Shown here: piece by piece, positions 53,641 to 62,117 of the stretch
How the letters are laid out: each line of letters begins with the position of its first letter
How positions within the stretch are numbered: the first letter of the stretch is position 1
Origin: Longimicrobium sp.
GTDB lineage: Bacteria; Gemmatimonadota; Gemmatimonadetes; Longimicrobiales; Longimicrobiaceae
DNA length: 64,000 nt
Assembly (NCBI RefSeq): GCF_036388275.1
Contig: NZ_DASVSF010000113.1
Span: 186,001-250,000, forward strand
Reading direction: 5' to 3'
Position numbers and translations under genes: made by a program
Notes under the pieces: model-generated
Databases searched by the model: none
What the model was told of the DNA's origin: nothing
Seen by the model: the letters and a program-made list of their open reading frames with translations, nothing else

Positions 53641-54476
53641 ACCCCGAAGACCTCGCCCGCCTGGTGGACGAGGCACCCGAGCCCGCCGAGGCCGCGCACC
53701 TGCGCGAATGCCTGGTGTGCCGGCGCGAGCTGTCGGAGATGCGCGACCAGACCCAAGCCTTGGCCTCGCTGGCCGGGGACGGACCGGCGCCCGGCGCGTG
53801 GGACGACCTGGAGGCCCGCCTGCGGGCCGAGGGACTGATCCGCGGCGCCACCGTGACGCCGCTGCGCCCCCGGTGGATCCGCACGCACGGACTGCGCGCC
53901 GCCGCGTCGCTCGCCCTGTTCCTGCTGGGCGGCACGGCGGGCGCGGCGCTGTGGAATGCACGCACGTCGCGGCAGATGGCGGCCGTCGCCACGGCGCCGG
54001 CTCCGACGCCCGCCGCGGCGGAAACGCTGGCGGGAACGCCGGCCGAATCGTCGTTCGCCGGCCTCATGGGCGGCACCACGCCGGAAGAGGCGCCGCGCTC
54101 GTCCGTGCGCCTGGCGAGCACCGCGCGCGCCGCGGTGGACACGCCCTCCGCCATGCGCCCCCGTAACCCGACGCCGCGCCCCGCGCCGGTGCGGGTGACC
54201 CCGCGCCAGGCCGAAGACGCCGCCCGCCAGCTGCTGCAGGCCCAGGCGGCGTACGTGGGCGCGCTGCAGCGCTACGCGGCGATCGCAGATCCCAACAGCG
54301 GCAACCCGCCGGAAACGCGCCTCGCCGCGCTCGACCGGCTGGTGACGCTGACGGCCGAGGCGCTGGAGCATGCGCCCGGCGACCCGGTGATCAACGGATA
54401 CCACCTCGCGGCGACGGCCGAGCGCAGCCGCCTGCGCCGTGAGCTGGAACAAGACGCCCAGACCGCCTGGTTCTGA
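53628..54476 (+). CDS. anti-sigma factor (zinc-finger HC2 type)
   Basis: 282 residues. The N-terminal HxxxCxxC motif is EAAHLRECLVCRRELSEM. A membrane helix is at ~95-112 (AAASLALFLLGGTAGAALW). The periplasmic part ends in a helical region (RQAEDAARQLLQAQAAYVGA, LVTLTAEALEHAPGDPVING). It overlaps the sigma gene, so it is most likely the cognate regulator. Confidence 0.87.
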   Translation: MWHLNPEDLARLVDEAPEPAEAAHLRECLVCRRELSEMRDQTQALASLAGDGPAPGAWDDLEARLRAEGLIRGATVTPLRPRWIRTHGLRAAASLALFLLGGTAGAALWNARTSRQMAAVATAPAPTPAAAETLAGTPAESSFAGLMGGTTPEEAPRSSVRLASTARAAVDTPSAMRPRNPTPRPAPVRVTPRQAEDAARQLLQAQAAYVGALQRYAAIADPNSGNPPETRLAALDRLVTLTAEALEHAPGDPVINGYHLAATAERSRLRRELEQDAQTAWF

Positions 54477-54513
54477 GGCTTTCGCGAAGCAAGACCTGAC
54501 GGAGATACGAACG

Positions 54514-55620
54514 ATGAAGTACCGCAACCTGATCCTGCCGCTGCTGGCCGCGGCGCTTGCCCTTCCCGCCACCGCGCGGGCGCAGGAAGACACGACCGCC
54601 CACGGACGCCGTCCGGGGATGATCGGCGTGGTGTTCGACGTGAAGGACGGCGACGACGCCGTGCGCATCATGGAGGTGCGGCCGGGCTCTCCCGCCGCGC
54701 GCGCCGGCGTGCGCGAGGGCGACGTGGTGGTGCGCCTGAACGGCCAAGCCGCCACCGGCCGGACCTTCGACGTCCTCCCGCGGCGCCTGCAGGCCGGCGA
54801 CACCGTGCGGCTGCGCGTTCGCCGCGACGCCGGCGGGGAGCAGGACGTGGTGATCGTGGCCGCGCCGCGCCCCGGCCAGATGCAGATGGCCGGCCCCACC
54901 CGCGAGCGCATGAGGATCATCATCAACGGCGACACCAGCGACGTGCCGTTCGGGGCCATGCTCCACCAGCTGGACTCGCTGAGCGAGCACCTGCCTCTGG
55001 AGGCCATGGCGCTGCGCATCGACAGCCTGCACTCGCGGCTCCTGGACATCGACACCACGGTGCTGCGCTTTCACGTGGATTCATTGATCACCATCCTGGG
55101 CGACAGCCTTCCGGTGATGATGCGCCGCATGCCGAACATCGAGATCATCGGCGCGCCCATGGGCGAAGGCATGATGCCCCTGCGCGAAGAGGTGCGCGTG
55201 CACGGAGGCATGCCGTTCGATGGGCCCGGCGCGCAGCCGTTCCTGATGGAGCTGGGCCGCCGCTCGGCCGCCGGCGCCGAGCTGGCCGAGATGAACGAGG
55301 GGCTGAGCCGCTACTTCGGAAACGTCCGCGAGGGCGCGCTGGTGATCGACGTGGGCTCCGACACCCCCGCGGCCCGCGCCGGGCTCGAGGCGGGCGACGT
55401 GATCGTCCGCGCGGGCGGGCAGAGCGTCAACGACCCCGAGGACGTTCGCCGCGCCCTGATGCGCTCCGAGAACGGCAGCACCGAGGTCGAAGTGGTGCGC
55501 CAGGGCCGCCGCCACACGCTGAACCTGCAGTGGGAAGGCAGCGGAGTGCGCACCTTCCGCCGCGAGCTGCGCCCGAGCCGGCGCGAGAACGTGATCATTC
55601 GCCGGGGCGCCGGAGAGTAA
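54514..55620 (+). CDS. exported protein with two PDZ domains
   Basis: 368 residues from ATG 54514 (GGAGATACG upstream), with a signal peptide (ILPLLAAALALPATARAQ). PDZ 1: VRIMEVRPGSPAARAGVREG, DVVVRLNGQAATG. PDZ 2: LVIDVGSDTPAARAGLEAGD then VIVRAGGQSVNDPEDVRRAL. There is no trypsin-like domain, so it is not a DegP-type protease. It may sense periplasmic proteins for the sigma/anti-sigma pair upstream, 37 nt away. Confidence 0.87.
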   Translation: MKYRNLILPLLAAALALPATARAQEDTTAHGRRPGMIGVVFDVKDGDDAVRIMEVRPGSPAARAGVREGDVVVRLNGQAATGRTFDVLPRRLQAGDTVRLRVRRDAGGEQDVVIVAAPRPGQMQMAGPTRERMRIIINGDTSDVPFGAMLHQLDSLSEHLPLEAMALRIDSLHSRLLDIDTTVLRFHVDSLITILGDSLPVMMRRMPNIEIIGAPMGEGMMPLREEVRVHGGMPFDGPGAQPFLMELGRRSAAGAELAEMNEGLSRYFGNVREGALVIDVGSDTPAARAGLEAGDVIVRAGGQSVNDPEDVRRALMRSENGSTEVEVVRQGRRHTLNLQWEGSGVRTFRRELRPSRRENVIIRRGAGE

Positions 55621-55661
55621 GCACGGTTCGACGGTCATCACCGTCACGACGTAGAGCACGG

Positions 55662-55699
55662 AAAAGCCCGGGCGCGCATCAAGCAGCGCCCGGGCTTTC
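55662..55699. terminator. bidirectional terminator hairpin
   Basis: AAAGCCCGGGCGC (55663-55675) pairs with GCGCCCGGGCTTT (55686-55698), followed by CTC on the plus strand and a T-rich tail on the minus strand. It lies between the convergent genes ending at 55620 and 55722. Confidence 0.75.
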
Positions 55700-55721
55700 T
55701 CTATCTCCCGCGCCCCCACGA

Positions 55722-56204
55722 TCAGGGGGAAGTTGACGCGCCTTGCTCGCCGGTGGGTTGCTGCAGGCTGGGCCCGAGCGTGCGCAGCACTTCCGCGGTC
55801 GTGTAGGTTTTACAATGCGCGGGAGATTCGCTTTCACACTTCAGTTCCGCGTCCCGCGTATGCACACCACGTATGGTGAGCCGAATGAGGTACTCGGTGG
55901 TCACACCCATATCCGGAGGGGTGCCGGGATACCTCTCGGTCTTCTCCCACCCCTGGTAGCGCACGACCTGAAAGAACGGGAACCCTGCGGCGCGCGCGAG
56001 TTCCGCGGAACGGTAGTAAGCACCGATCTCGCGCAGGTGATCACGGTTGATTCCCGCCTTGGTCCTGAAACTGACCTCCCAGACCCCTTCACCAAGCGAT
56101 TTGTCCGAGTGTCCAGGGCTTTGCAGGAAGTTGGATTTCATATACAGGGGCGGAGTGCACCCGGTGAGGCCGGCGAGCGCCACCAGGATCAGAAGCTTAC
56201 GCAT
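55722..56204 (-). CDS. small lipoprotein
   Basis: 160 residues with a lipobox (LILVALAGLTGC). Sequence GVWEVSFRTKAGINRDHLRE and ARAAGFPFFQVVRYQGWEKT resembles the CC0125/CC1285-like conserved lipoprotein group. Another cysteine pair (CESESPAHC) lies near the C-terminus. Function unknown. Confidence 0.7.
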   Translation of the reverse strand: MRKLLILVALAGLTGCTPPLYMKSNFLQSPGHSDKSLGEGVWEVSFRTKAGINRDHLREIGAYYRSAELARAAGFPFFQVVRYQGWEKTERYPGTPPDMGVTTEYLIRLTIRGVHTRDAELKCESESPAHCKTYTTAEVLRTLGPSLQQPTGEQGASTSP

Positions 56205-56317
56205 CGTTTCTCTACAGGAGGGGTCTACGGGTGAGCCGCGCCGGGCGCACGTCTATCGCTCGTGCAGCCAGCGCGGGGCCTGAGAGGCACTGCAGTCGGT
56301 ACCGTCGCTACCCGCGG

Positions 56318-57313
56318 CTACCGCCGCACCACCGTCGGCGTCCGCGCGAGAAGCCGGGCCAGCACGCGCCGCTCCGTCCGCCACTGGGCATCGTACCCCA
56401 CCTGCTCGGTGGCGCCCTGGAACTGCGTGGCGATCTTGGGATCCACCGGCTGGCCCTTGCGACGCACTTCGTAGTGAAGGTGCGCCCCCGTCGCCAGGCC
56501 GCTCGCGCCCACGTAGCCAACCACGTCCCCCTGCCGCACCGGCTGCCAGGGGCGCACCGCCACGCCGGAGAGGTGAGCGTAGCGGGTGGTGTAGCCGTTC
56601 GGGTGCTGAACCTCCACCATGTTGCCGTATCCGCCGCGAACCGCCGCGAATGACACGCTTCCGTCCGCCGTGGCGCGCACCGGCGTGCCGTAGCGGGCGG
56701 CGTAGTCGATGCCCGTGTGGGGGAGAATGCGGTTCAGGATGGGGTGCATGCGGTTCATCCGGAACGGCGACGTCACCCGCAGCACGTCCAGCGGCCCCGA
56801 CCAGGGCGTGGCGTCCAGCGACTGCCCGCCGTCGTCGTAGTAGCCCGGCGTCTTGGCGGTCTCGTACAGGAAAACGGTGTGCAGCCCGCCGCCCACCGCG
56901 GCCTGCGCCGCCAGCACCTGGATGGACCGCGTGCTTCCGTCCGGCCGCTTCACCCGCTCGTACGCCACCTTCAGCCGCCCGCCCGTCTCCAGCTTTCGCT
57001 CGCGCAACACGGGGACGAAGATCTTGTCGAGGTGGCGGCCCACCATATCGCGCTCGGCATCCGTCAGGTCGCTGGCGATCACGCGCAGCGCGTCGCGAAA
57101 GCTTCCGCGCGCAAACCCGCCGATCAAAAGCGTGTCGATGCTGACGGGAATGGCGCGCGCCGCCGGCAGACGGACCGCGGCCTCGTCCGGCTCCGCACCC
57201 GGCCCAGCCAGGGCGACGGCGGAGGTAACGGCGAGCACCGCCGCCGCGATGATCGCGGTGGCGAGTCCGGGCGGCTTGATGCCGCGGGGCGTAGAGGGTC
57301 GGAATGCGGTCAT
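56318..57313 (-). CDS. M23 family metallopeptidase
   Basis: 331 residues from ATG 57313. An N-terminal hydrophobic helix (LATAIIAAAVLAVTSAVALAG) anchors or exports it. An OPA-like middle region (~60-190) is followed by the LytM/M23 domain: HTGIDYAARYGTPVRATADG, GGYGNMVEVQHPNGYTTRYA and GASGLATGAHLHYEV (zinc ligands HxxxD and HxH). Cell-wall endopeptidase. Confidence 0.88.
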   Translation of the reverse strand: MTAFRPSTPRGIKPPGLATAIIAAAVLAVTSAVALAGPGAEPDEAAVRLPAARAIPVSIDTLLIGGFARGSFRDALRVIASDLTDAERDMVGRHLDKIFVPVLRERKLETGGRLKVAYERVKRPDGSTRSIQVLAAQAAVGGGLHTVFLYETAKTPGYYDDGGQSLDATPWSGPLDVLRVTSPFRMNRMHPILNRILPHTGIDYAARYGTPVRATADGSVSFAAVRGGYGNMVEVQHPNGYTTRYAHLSGVAVRPWQPVRQGDVVGYVGASGLATGAHLHYEVRRKGQPVDPKIATQFQGATEQVGYDAQWRTERRVLARLLARTPTVVRR

Positions 57314-57411
57314 ACTCTGCCGGCGGAGGGCCGGCACCTGCGACGGGTACAGGGATGTGCGGATGACGCAACAAGATAACCGGGCGGGCGCTCCGGGGAA
57401 AGCTTTGTCGC

Positions 57412-57639
57412 TCAGCGCCGGGGCGCAGCCTGCAGGCGCCGCCAAGGATGGTGGGGCTTGATCTCGGCGTTCAGGTAGCGCCCCTTGCTGTCCGCATCCA
57501 GCAGCGCGTGGTACGTCTCCTCGGGCACGTCGCCGTATTCGTACACGCCGCCATTCAGGAACTCCACCTCCAGCACCTGCCGCCCGGGATCGTATCCCGC
57601 GCTGGCCAGGCTCGACGAATCCAATGGTTGCCGCTTCAT
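57412..57639 (-). CDS. KTSC domain protein
   Basis: 75 residues from the ATG at 57639, which has GGAGGTGG 4 nt upstream; the ATG at 57675 would add 12 residues. KTSC signature: SSSLASAGYDPGRQVLEVEF and GGVYEYGDVPEETYHALLDA, then KGRYLNAEIK. KTSC domains are often fused to lysyl-tRNA synthetases or stand alone; role unknown. Confidence 0.85.
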   Translation of the reverse strand: MKRQPLDSSSLASAGYDPGRQVLEVEFLNGGVYEYGDVPEETYHALLDADSKGRYLNAEIKPHHPWRRLQAAPRR

Positions 57640-57763
57640 CCATCCACCTCCAGTCCCGCGCGCCGCCGTCTTCACGGCGATCCGTTCATGCCGTTTACTT
57701 TAAGTTTACTCTGTGCACTTTTTGTTCCGCGCGCAGTGTTCGGCAGAAGCGGGATTGTGGAAT

Positions 57764-58024
57764 TCAGGTAGTGGAATTCGACCAGTCGTGACGGGCAGCG
57801 GCAAGATCGTCGTCGAACGCGGAAGCTTCCTCCGGAGTGAGGCGCGGCAGGGACGCGAGTAGATCGGGCAGATCACTGAGTCGCCTGGCCGAGCGCACTG
57901 GGCCGAGTTCGGCGACTGCCCTGCCATCGCGCATCAGAACGAAGCACTCGCCCCGAGTATCCACGCGGTCGATGTAGCCCGTGAGGTTCCGCGCGACCTC
58001 GGAGACGGGAATCGTGTTTCGCAC
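57764..58024 (-). CDS. Phd/YefM-type antitoxin, no toxin found
   Basis: 86 residues: NTIPVSEVARNLTGYIDRVD then ECFVLMRDGRAVAELGPVRS, a typical Phd/YefM DNA-binding start, with a C-terminal half (DLPDLLASLPRLTPEEASAF) of the sort that neutralises a VapC-type toxin. The region downstream on the same strand is only 124 nt before the KTSC gene, and no PIN or RelE frame is visible there, so it is an orphan. Confidence 0.8.
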   Translation of the reverse strand: MRNTIPVSEVARNLTGYIDRVDTRGECFVLMRDGRAVAELGPVRSARRLSDLPDLLASLPRLTPEEASAFDDDLAAARHDWSNSTT

Positions 58025-58152
58025 GGGCTCAATCCTTGGAGAATGTCGACGCGTACACTCACATTATTGGATTCGGCGCGGTTGTCCAGATCGAGCGCTC
58101 CAGCTGATTAATGTTGGACAGTATTCGCAACCCCCGGACGTAGGAAAGTCCA

Positions 58153-58183
58153 AGCGCCCCCGCGATCCACTCGCGGGGGCGCT
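58153..58183. terminator. 31-nt hairpin, first copy
   Basis: AGCGCCCCCGCGA (58153-58165) and TCGCGGGGGCGCT (58171-58183) with loop TCCAC. It lies after the minus-strand HTH gene ending at 58222. An identical 31-mer is at 59244-59274. Confidence 0.75.
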
Positions 58184-58221
58184 ACTTTCGTGACCACGAT
58201 CCCGACACAAAGCAGGATCTC

Positions 58222-58479
58222 TCAGGTGCTGCTTCGAGCAACGGTTTGGCGGAGTCGATCCGCGAGCTGAAGAAGCGTTTTTGCTCGGGCCTCCAGGCTC
58301 GCGGCAATGCGTTCCACGCTCGCATCTGTCGGAGTACGCGCGCCCCGCGACCACTCTCGAACGGTTCCGTAGCTCCCGTCCATCTCTTCGGCAAGGTCCC
58401 TCAGGTTGAAAGGAGCATCCCGGAGCGCATCCTGGACTGCTTGCGCCACCTCTTCTCGGCTACCGCTCCCTTCAGCCAT
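58222..58479 (-). CDS. small HTH protein, copy 3
   Basis: 85 residues from ATG 58479 with AGGAG 10 nt upstream. HTH: FNLRDLAEEMDGSYGTVREW then SRGARTPTDASVERIAASLE, followed by ARAKTLLQLADRLRQTV. It resembles copy 1 at 327-569 in arrangement, spacing and final amphipathic helix. It is divergent from the DRFGAxE gene at 58655, and the palindromic sites between them are probably its own operators. Confidence 0.75.
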   Translation of the reverse strand: MAEGSGSREEVAQAVQDALRDAPFNLRDLAEEMDGSYGTVREWSRGARTPTDASVERIAASLEARAKTLLQLADRLRQTVARSST

Positions 58480-58491
58480 CGACGAACTCCT

Positions 58492-58536
58492 GTTGGCACT
58501 ATTGCCAACTAACGTTAGGTTGGCTATACTGCCAAC
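58492..58536. promoter_or_regulatory. twin palindromic operators over a promoter
   Basis: Two 18-bp sites, GTTGGC-ACTATT-GCCAAC (58492-58509) and GTTGGC-TATACT-GCCAAC (58519-58536), are separated by TAACGTTAG, itself part of a palindrome. On the plus strand TTGCCA (58502-58507), a 17-nt spacer and TATACT (58525-58530) make a strong promoter toward 58655 that both sites cover. Binding by the HTH protein would repress both directions. Confidence 0.75.
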
Positions 58537-58654
58537 GCTGGGGTGAGAGATACCGTCTCAGCACCGGAAGCCCTCCCGAGCAACAATCGGCAACGATAGC
58601 CCGGTCGGCTCGCGAGGGGCAAGGCGAAATGGTAGATATCAGGAGCAGATGCCG

Positions 58655-58906
58655 ATGAGAATGCAGCCAAGGCCATCACCTGCGCGCATCTTGGAGATGC
58701 TGACGGACCGCTTCGGCGCGTTCGAAGCAATCGCGTACTTGAGTATCAAGCTCGCCCGCTCAGCGCCGGAGGAAGATCGCGCGATGGATGTTCTGGTAGC
58801 CGAGGCGATCTTGGAGTTCGGCGATGATCTTCGTGCCGCATGCACAGCCGTGGGTGACGAAGGTGACTCGGATTTCGACGCGAGTTCGCTCCCGGACAGC
58901 TACTGA
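58655..58906 (+). CDS. DRFGAxE-family small protein, copy 3
   Basis: 83 residues from ATG 58655, which is 9 nt after AGGAG; ATG 58649 lies too close to it. Core SPARILEMLTDRFGAFEAIA then AEAILEFGDDLRAACTAVGD, acidic C-terminus. Both blocks match copy 2 (31354-31635). The DUF2442 gene follows on the same strand after 52 nt. Function unknown. Confidence 0.75.
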   Translation: MRMQPRPSPARILEMLTDRFGAFEAIAYLSIKLARSAPEEDRAMDVLVAEAILEFGDDLRAACTAVGDEGDSDFDASSLPDSY

Positions 58907-58958
58907 ACGGCGCCCCATGGGTGATCGAAGAGTGCCGGGCGCATCAAGGAGGCGTAGC

Positions 58959-59225
58959 ATGAGCGCTGCGACGGAGAGTGACGCTCGGATTCGCGAAATC
59001 CGGGTCACCGACGACAAGATCATCGCGGACTTGATGGACGGGCGCACGATCAGCGTACCGCTTGCCTGGTCCTGGCGCCTCGCCGAAGCGACTCGCGAGC
59101 AGCGCGCGAACGTCCGCATCATCGGCAACGGCCAGGTAGCTCGCTGGCCGGATGTCGACGAGGACATCAGTGCGCGCGGGATGCTGGCCGGGGTCCCTGC
59201 GCCACGCCCGAAGCAATTCGCGTAA
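58959..59225 (+). CDS. DUF2442-like protein
   Basis: 88 residues with AAGGAGG before ATG 58959. IREIRVTDDKIIADLMDGRT and ISVPLAWSWRLAEATREQRA, then DVDEDISARGMLAGVP, match the DUF2442 pattern (small beta-rich protein often near toxin-antitoxin or HTH genes). It ends 19 nt before the second 31-nt hairpin. Confidence 0.8.
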   Translation: MSAATESDARIREIRVTDDKIIADLMDGRTISVPLAWSWRLAEATREQRANVRIIGNGQVARWPDVDEDISARGMLAGVPAPRPKQFA

Positions 59226-59243
59226 CGACTGGCGCCAACGAGG

Positions 59244-59274
59244 AGCGCCCCCGCGATCCACTCGCGGGGGCGCT
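59244..59274. terminator. 31-nt hairpin, second copy
   Basis: Identical to 58153-58183 base for base. It follows the DUF2442 gene and precedes the convergent M20 gene, so it can end both transcripts. Confidence 0.75.
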
Positions 59275-59297
59275 TATCGTTCAGCGGATGCAGGGGA

Positions 59298-60596
59298 TTA
59301 CTGGGCCGCGCCGGTGCGCAGGTAGTCCAGCACCAGGCCCGTCATCGTGCGCATGCCGATGGGGATGGCGGCGTCGTCGGCGATGAAGGTGGGCGTGTGA
59401 TGGTCGCCGCTCTTCTGCCCCGGAGGCGTGGTGCCCAGGCGGTAGAAGAAGGTGGGCGCCACGTTCGCGAAGAACGCGAAGTCCTCGGCGCCCGTCGTGG
59501 GCGGCACGTCGACCACGTTGCTCCCGCCCATCAGCCGCGCCAGCGTGGGGTGCAGCCGCCGCGCCAGGTCTGGGTTGTTCACCGTCACCGGGGTGATGCG
59601 GTCGTACTGCAGCTCGTACGAGCCGCCGCCCGCGCGCGTCACGCCGTCCAGGATCTCGCGCATCCGCCGCTCCACCTCGTCCTGCACCGCGGGGTCGAAG
59701 GTGCGGACGGTGCCGTGCATCTCCACCTGCTCGGGGATGATGTTGTTTCGCTCGCCGCCGCGGATCAGCCCCACCGTCACCACGCTGGGGGTGAATGGCG
59801 ACAGGTTGCGCGAGCGGATGGTCTGCAGCGACAGCACCGCCTGCGACGCCATGACGATGGGATCGATCGCCAGGTGCGGCGATGCCCCGTGCGACTGCCG
59901 CCCCTTGATGCGGATGATGAAGCGGTCCGCCGCCGCCATCGCCGGGCCGGGTGTGTAGCCCACCTTGCCCACCTCCATCTGCGCAAAGGTGTGAAGCCCA
60001 AACACGGCCTCGGGCCTCACGCCGTTGAACACGCCCTCATCCAGCATCAGCTTGGCGCCGCCCTGCTCGCCCGGAGGCGCGCCCTCTTCCGCGGGCTGAA
60101 AGACGAAGACGACCGTGCCCGGCACCTCGGCGCGCATCCCCGCCAGCACCGAGGCCACGCCCATCTGCACGGCGGTGTGCACGTCGTGACCGCAGGCGTG
60201 CATCACGCCCACCTGGTTGCCCAGGTACTCGGTACGGACGGTGGATTTCCAGGGGTAGTTCGTCTCCTCCGTCACCGGCAGCGCGTCCATGTCGGCGCGG
60301 ACGGCGATGGTGGGGCCAGGCCGTCCGCCACGAAGGATGCCGACGACGCCGGTGTGGGCGATGCCGGTGCGCACCTCCAGCCCCAGCGAGCGCAGGTGGG
60401 CGGCGACGACGCCGGCCGTGCGCGTCTCGCGGTTGCTGAGCTCGGGGTTCTGGTGCAGGTCGTGGCGGATCTCGGTGATGCGGGGCGCCAGGCGGTCGAC
60501 GGCGGTGGCCACGCGCGCGTCGGCGGCCTGCGCCTGGACGGCCGCGGGAGCCACCGCCAGCGCCGACAGCGCCAGCAAGGTGCGGTACTGCATCAT
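59298..60596 (-). CDS. M20 family amidohydrolase (HipO-like)
   Basis: 432 residues from ATG 60596 with GAGG upstream; a signal peptide (TLLALSALAVAPAAVQAQA) indicates export. M20 motifs: ITEIRHDLHQNPELSNRETR, VRADMDALPVTEETN, HACGHDVHTAVQMG, VFVFQPAEEGAPPGEQGG, and GLHTFAQMEVG. N-acyl amino acid or hippurate hydrolase type; substrate unknown. Confidence 0.9.
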   Translation of the reverse strand: MMQYRTLLALSALAVAPAAVQAQAADARVATAVDRLAPRITEIRHDLHQNPELSNRETRTAGVVAAHLRSLGLEVRTGIAHTGVVGILRGGRPGPTIAVRADMDALPVTEETNYPWKSTVRTEYLGNQVGVMHACGHDVHTAVQMGVASVLAGMRAEVPGTVVFVFQPAEEGAPPGEQGGAKLMLDEGVFNGVRPEAVFGLHTFAQMEVGKVGYTPGPAMAAADRFIIRIKGRQSHGASPHLAIDPIVMASQAVLSLQTIRSRNLSPFTPSVVTVGLIRGGERNNIIPEQVEMHGTVRTFDPAVQDEVERRMREILDGVTRAGGGSYELQYDRITPVTVNNPDLARRLHPTLARLMGGSNVVDVPPTTGAEDFAFFANVAPTFFYRLGTTPPGQKSGDHHTPTFIADDAAIPIGMRTMTGLVLDYLRTGAAQ

Positions 60597-60680
60597 GCGT
60601 CCTCGGGAGTGGTGGATGGGGATGGATGCTCCCTCAATCGTGCGCTCCCGCGGCTCGCAAGTCAATCCGCTGGATGGAAA

Positions 60681-60718
60681 ACGGCGCGGGGCCGGGCGTG
60701 TGCCCGGCCCCGCGCCGT
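60681..60718 (-). terminator. 17-bp terminator hairpin after the DUF4097 gene
   Basis: ACGGCGCGGGGCCGGGC (60681-60697) pairs perfectly with GCCCGGCCCCGCGCCGT (60702-60718) around GTGT. On the minus strand TTTTCC follows. 40 nt past the stop at 60759. Confidence 0.75.
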
Positions 60719-60758
60719 ACCTCGATCTATCTGCCGGCTTTCGCGTCCTTCGTGGCGG

Positions 60759-61670
60759 TTAGCGCGCGCGTTCCAGGCGGATGTCGCCGCTGATGGTGGT
60801 CACCGACAGCTCCGCGCCGCCCCGGCCGATGGTGCCCCGGGCGCTCTGCCCGATGCGGATGTCGACGTGGACGCCGCCGTCATCGTCATCGTCGTCGTCA
60901 TCATCATCGTCGTCGGTCATGTGGCCCCGGCGCAGCGGAAAGTCGCTGTGGATCTCGCCGGAAAGCGTCTGGGCCTCCACCTCGGCGCCCACGTTGCCGG
61001 CCAGGCGCAGGGTGACGTCGCCGCTCACGCTGTTGAACTCCATCTCGTCGCTGTCCGTCTGCGCAAAGGTCGCGACGACTTCGCCGCTGACGGTGGAAGC
61101 GCGCGCCGGGCCGCTGGTGGAGACGCGGACGTCGCCAGACACGCTCGCGGCCTCCACGGGGCTGCGCAGCCCCTCGGCTACGATGTCGCCCGACACCGTG
61201 TTGGCGGCCAGCTTGACGCCGGCAGGGACGCGGACGGTGAAGTCGATCGCCGCGTCGTCGCCGTCGATGTTCCCGTTGTTTCCGCGGCACGGGCCGTCTC
61301 CGTCCACGTCCGTGCGCCTGCCGTTGCCGCGCCCACTACGCTGCGGATAGATGGTGCAGATGGTGATGCCGTCCCGCGTTTCCACCGCCTCGATGCGCAC
61401 GTCGGCCGCGCCCCGCCCACGCCGCCGCCCGATGACCTCCACCTGGTCGCCCGATGCCGTCTCGGCGGTCACGTTGCCGACGATGCCGTTGATCTCGATC
61501 TCCTGCCCGCGCGCCAGCCGGCCAGACCAGCGGAAGTCCTCCTGCCCCGCCACCGCCATCGATCCGAACTCCGTAGCCTGCTGAACCGCGGGGGTGCCAC
61601 CATCACGCGTCGCGCCGACAAAGCCCATCACGGCCGCCGCCGCGGCAACCATCGCTTCGTACCGCATCAT
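60759..61670 (-). CDS. DUF4097-like exported protein with poly-Asp tract
   Basis: 303 residues from ATG 61670/61667 (GGGAGACGG upstream), with a signal peptide (RYEAMVAAAAAVMGFVGA). Repeated beta segments of the putative adhesin type: LAANTVSGDIVAEGL, AASVSGDVRVSTSG, ASTVSGEVVATFAQTDSD, AQTLSGEIHSDFPLR and SVTTISGDIRLER. A run of twelve Asp lies before GGVHVDIRIG. DUF4097 proteins are secreted beta-helices or adhesins of unknown role. Confidence 0.8.
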   Translation of the reverse strand: MMRYEAMVAAAAAVMGFVGATRDGGTPAVQQATEFGSMAVAGQEDFRWSGRLARGQEIEINGIVGNVTAETASGDQVEVIGRRRGRGAADVRIEAVETRDGITICTIYPQRSGRGNGRRTDVDGDGPCRGNNGNIDGDDAAIDFTVRVPAGVKLAANTVSGDIVAEGLRSPVEAASVSGDVRVSTSGPARASTVSGEVVATFAQTDSDEMEFNSVSGDVTLRLAGNVGAEVEAQTLSGEIHSDFPLRRGHMTDDDDDDDDDDDDGGVHVDIRIGQSARGTIGRGGAELSVTTISGDIRLERAR

Positions 61671-61790
61671 CCGTCTCCCTGTTGTCGAGTTGGGGGATTC
61701 GCGCCGCGGAACGCACCGCCGCCGCATCCGAAAGGATTGGATGCGAGGTCCGGCGAAATGGTTTGAAGGGGAGGGTACGCGCACCAGGAC

Positions 61791-62093
61791 TGCCGAAGCG
61801 CGCCTGTCATCCCGACGGAGCGGCCACGATGCACTCGCCCCTGCACCGTAGCCTGCAGCGACTGAGGGATCCGCCACACACTCCGCGAAACGAACCGTGG
61901 TTCTCCTCCGGACGAGTCGAGTCGTTGCCGTTCGGGCTGACGAGAAACAGAACGGCTCCGTGTTTCCGCGGTCTGAAGCGTTCGATGCGTAATAGGTGGC
62001 GGATCCCTCAGTCGCTGCGGAGTACAGCCTTCGGGCCGGTCCGGTGTGGTCGCTTCCATCGGGATGACATTGCGCGCTCCCGGCAGGTGCCGC
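61791..62093. repeat. repeat family C, copies 2 and 3 in inverted orientation
   Basis: 61791-61880 contains TGTCATCCCGACGGAGCGGC and CAGCGACTGAGGGATCCGCCAC. 61995-62093 contains the complement, GTGGCGGATCCCTCAGTCGC and TTCCATCGGGATGACA. The third copy is at 38925-39020. The interval 61671-62117 has no gene. The two copies here flank ~115 nt, like ends of a non-autonomous mobile element. Confidence 0.6.
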
Positions 62094-62117
62094 GGGCGGG
62101 CAGGTGAAGCCCCGCCG

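Noticed and set aside
58025..58221. Possible toxin gene beside the antitoxin
   Set aside because: This is upstream of the antitoxin start and holds only the 31-nt hairpin and short frames without any toxin motif.
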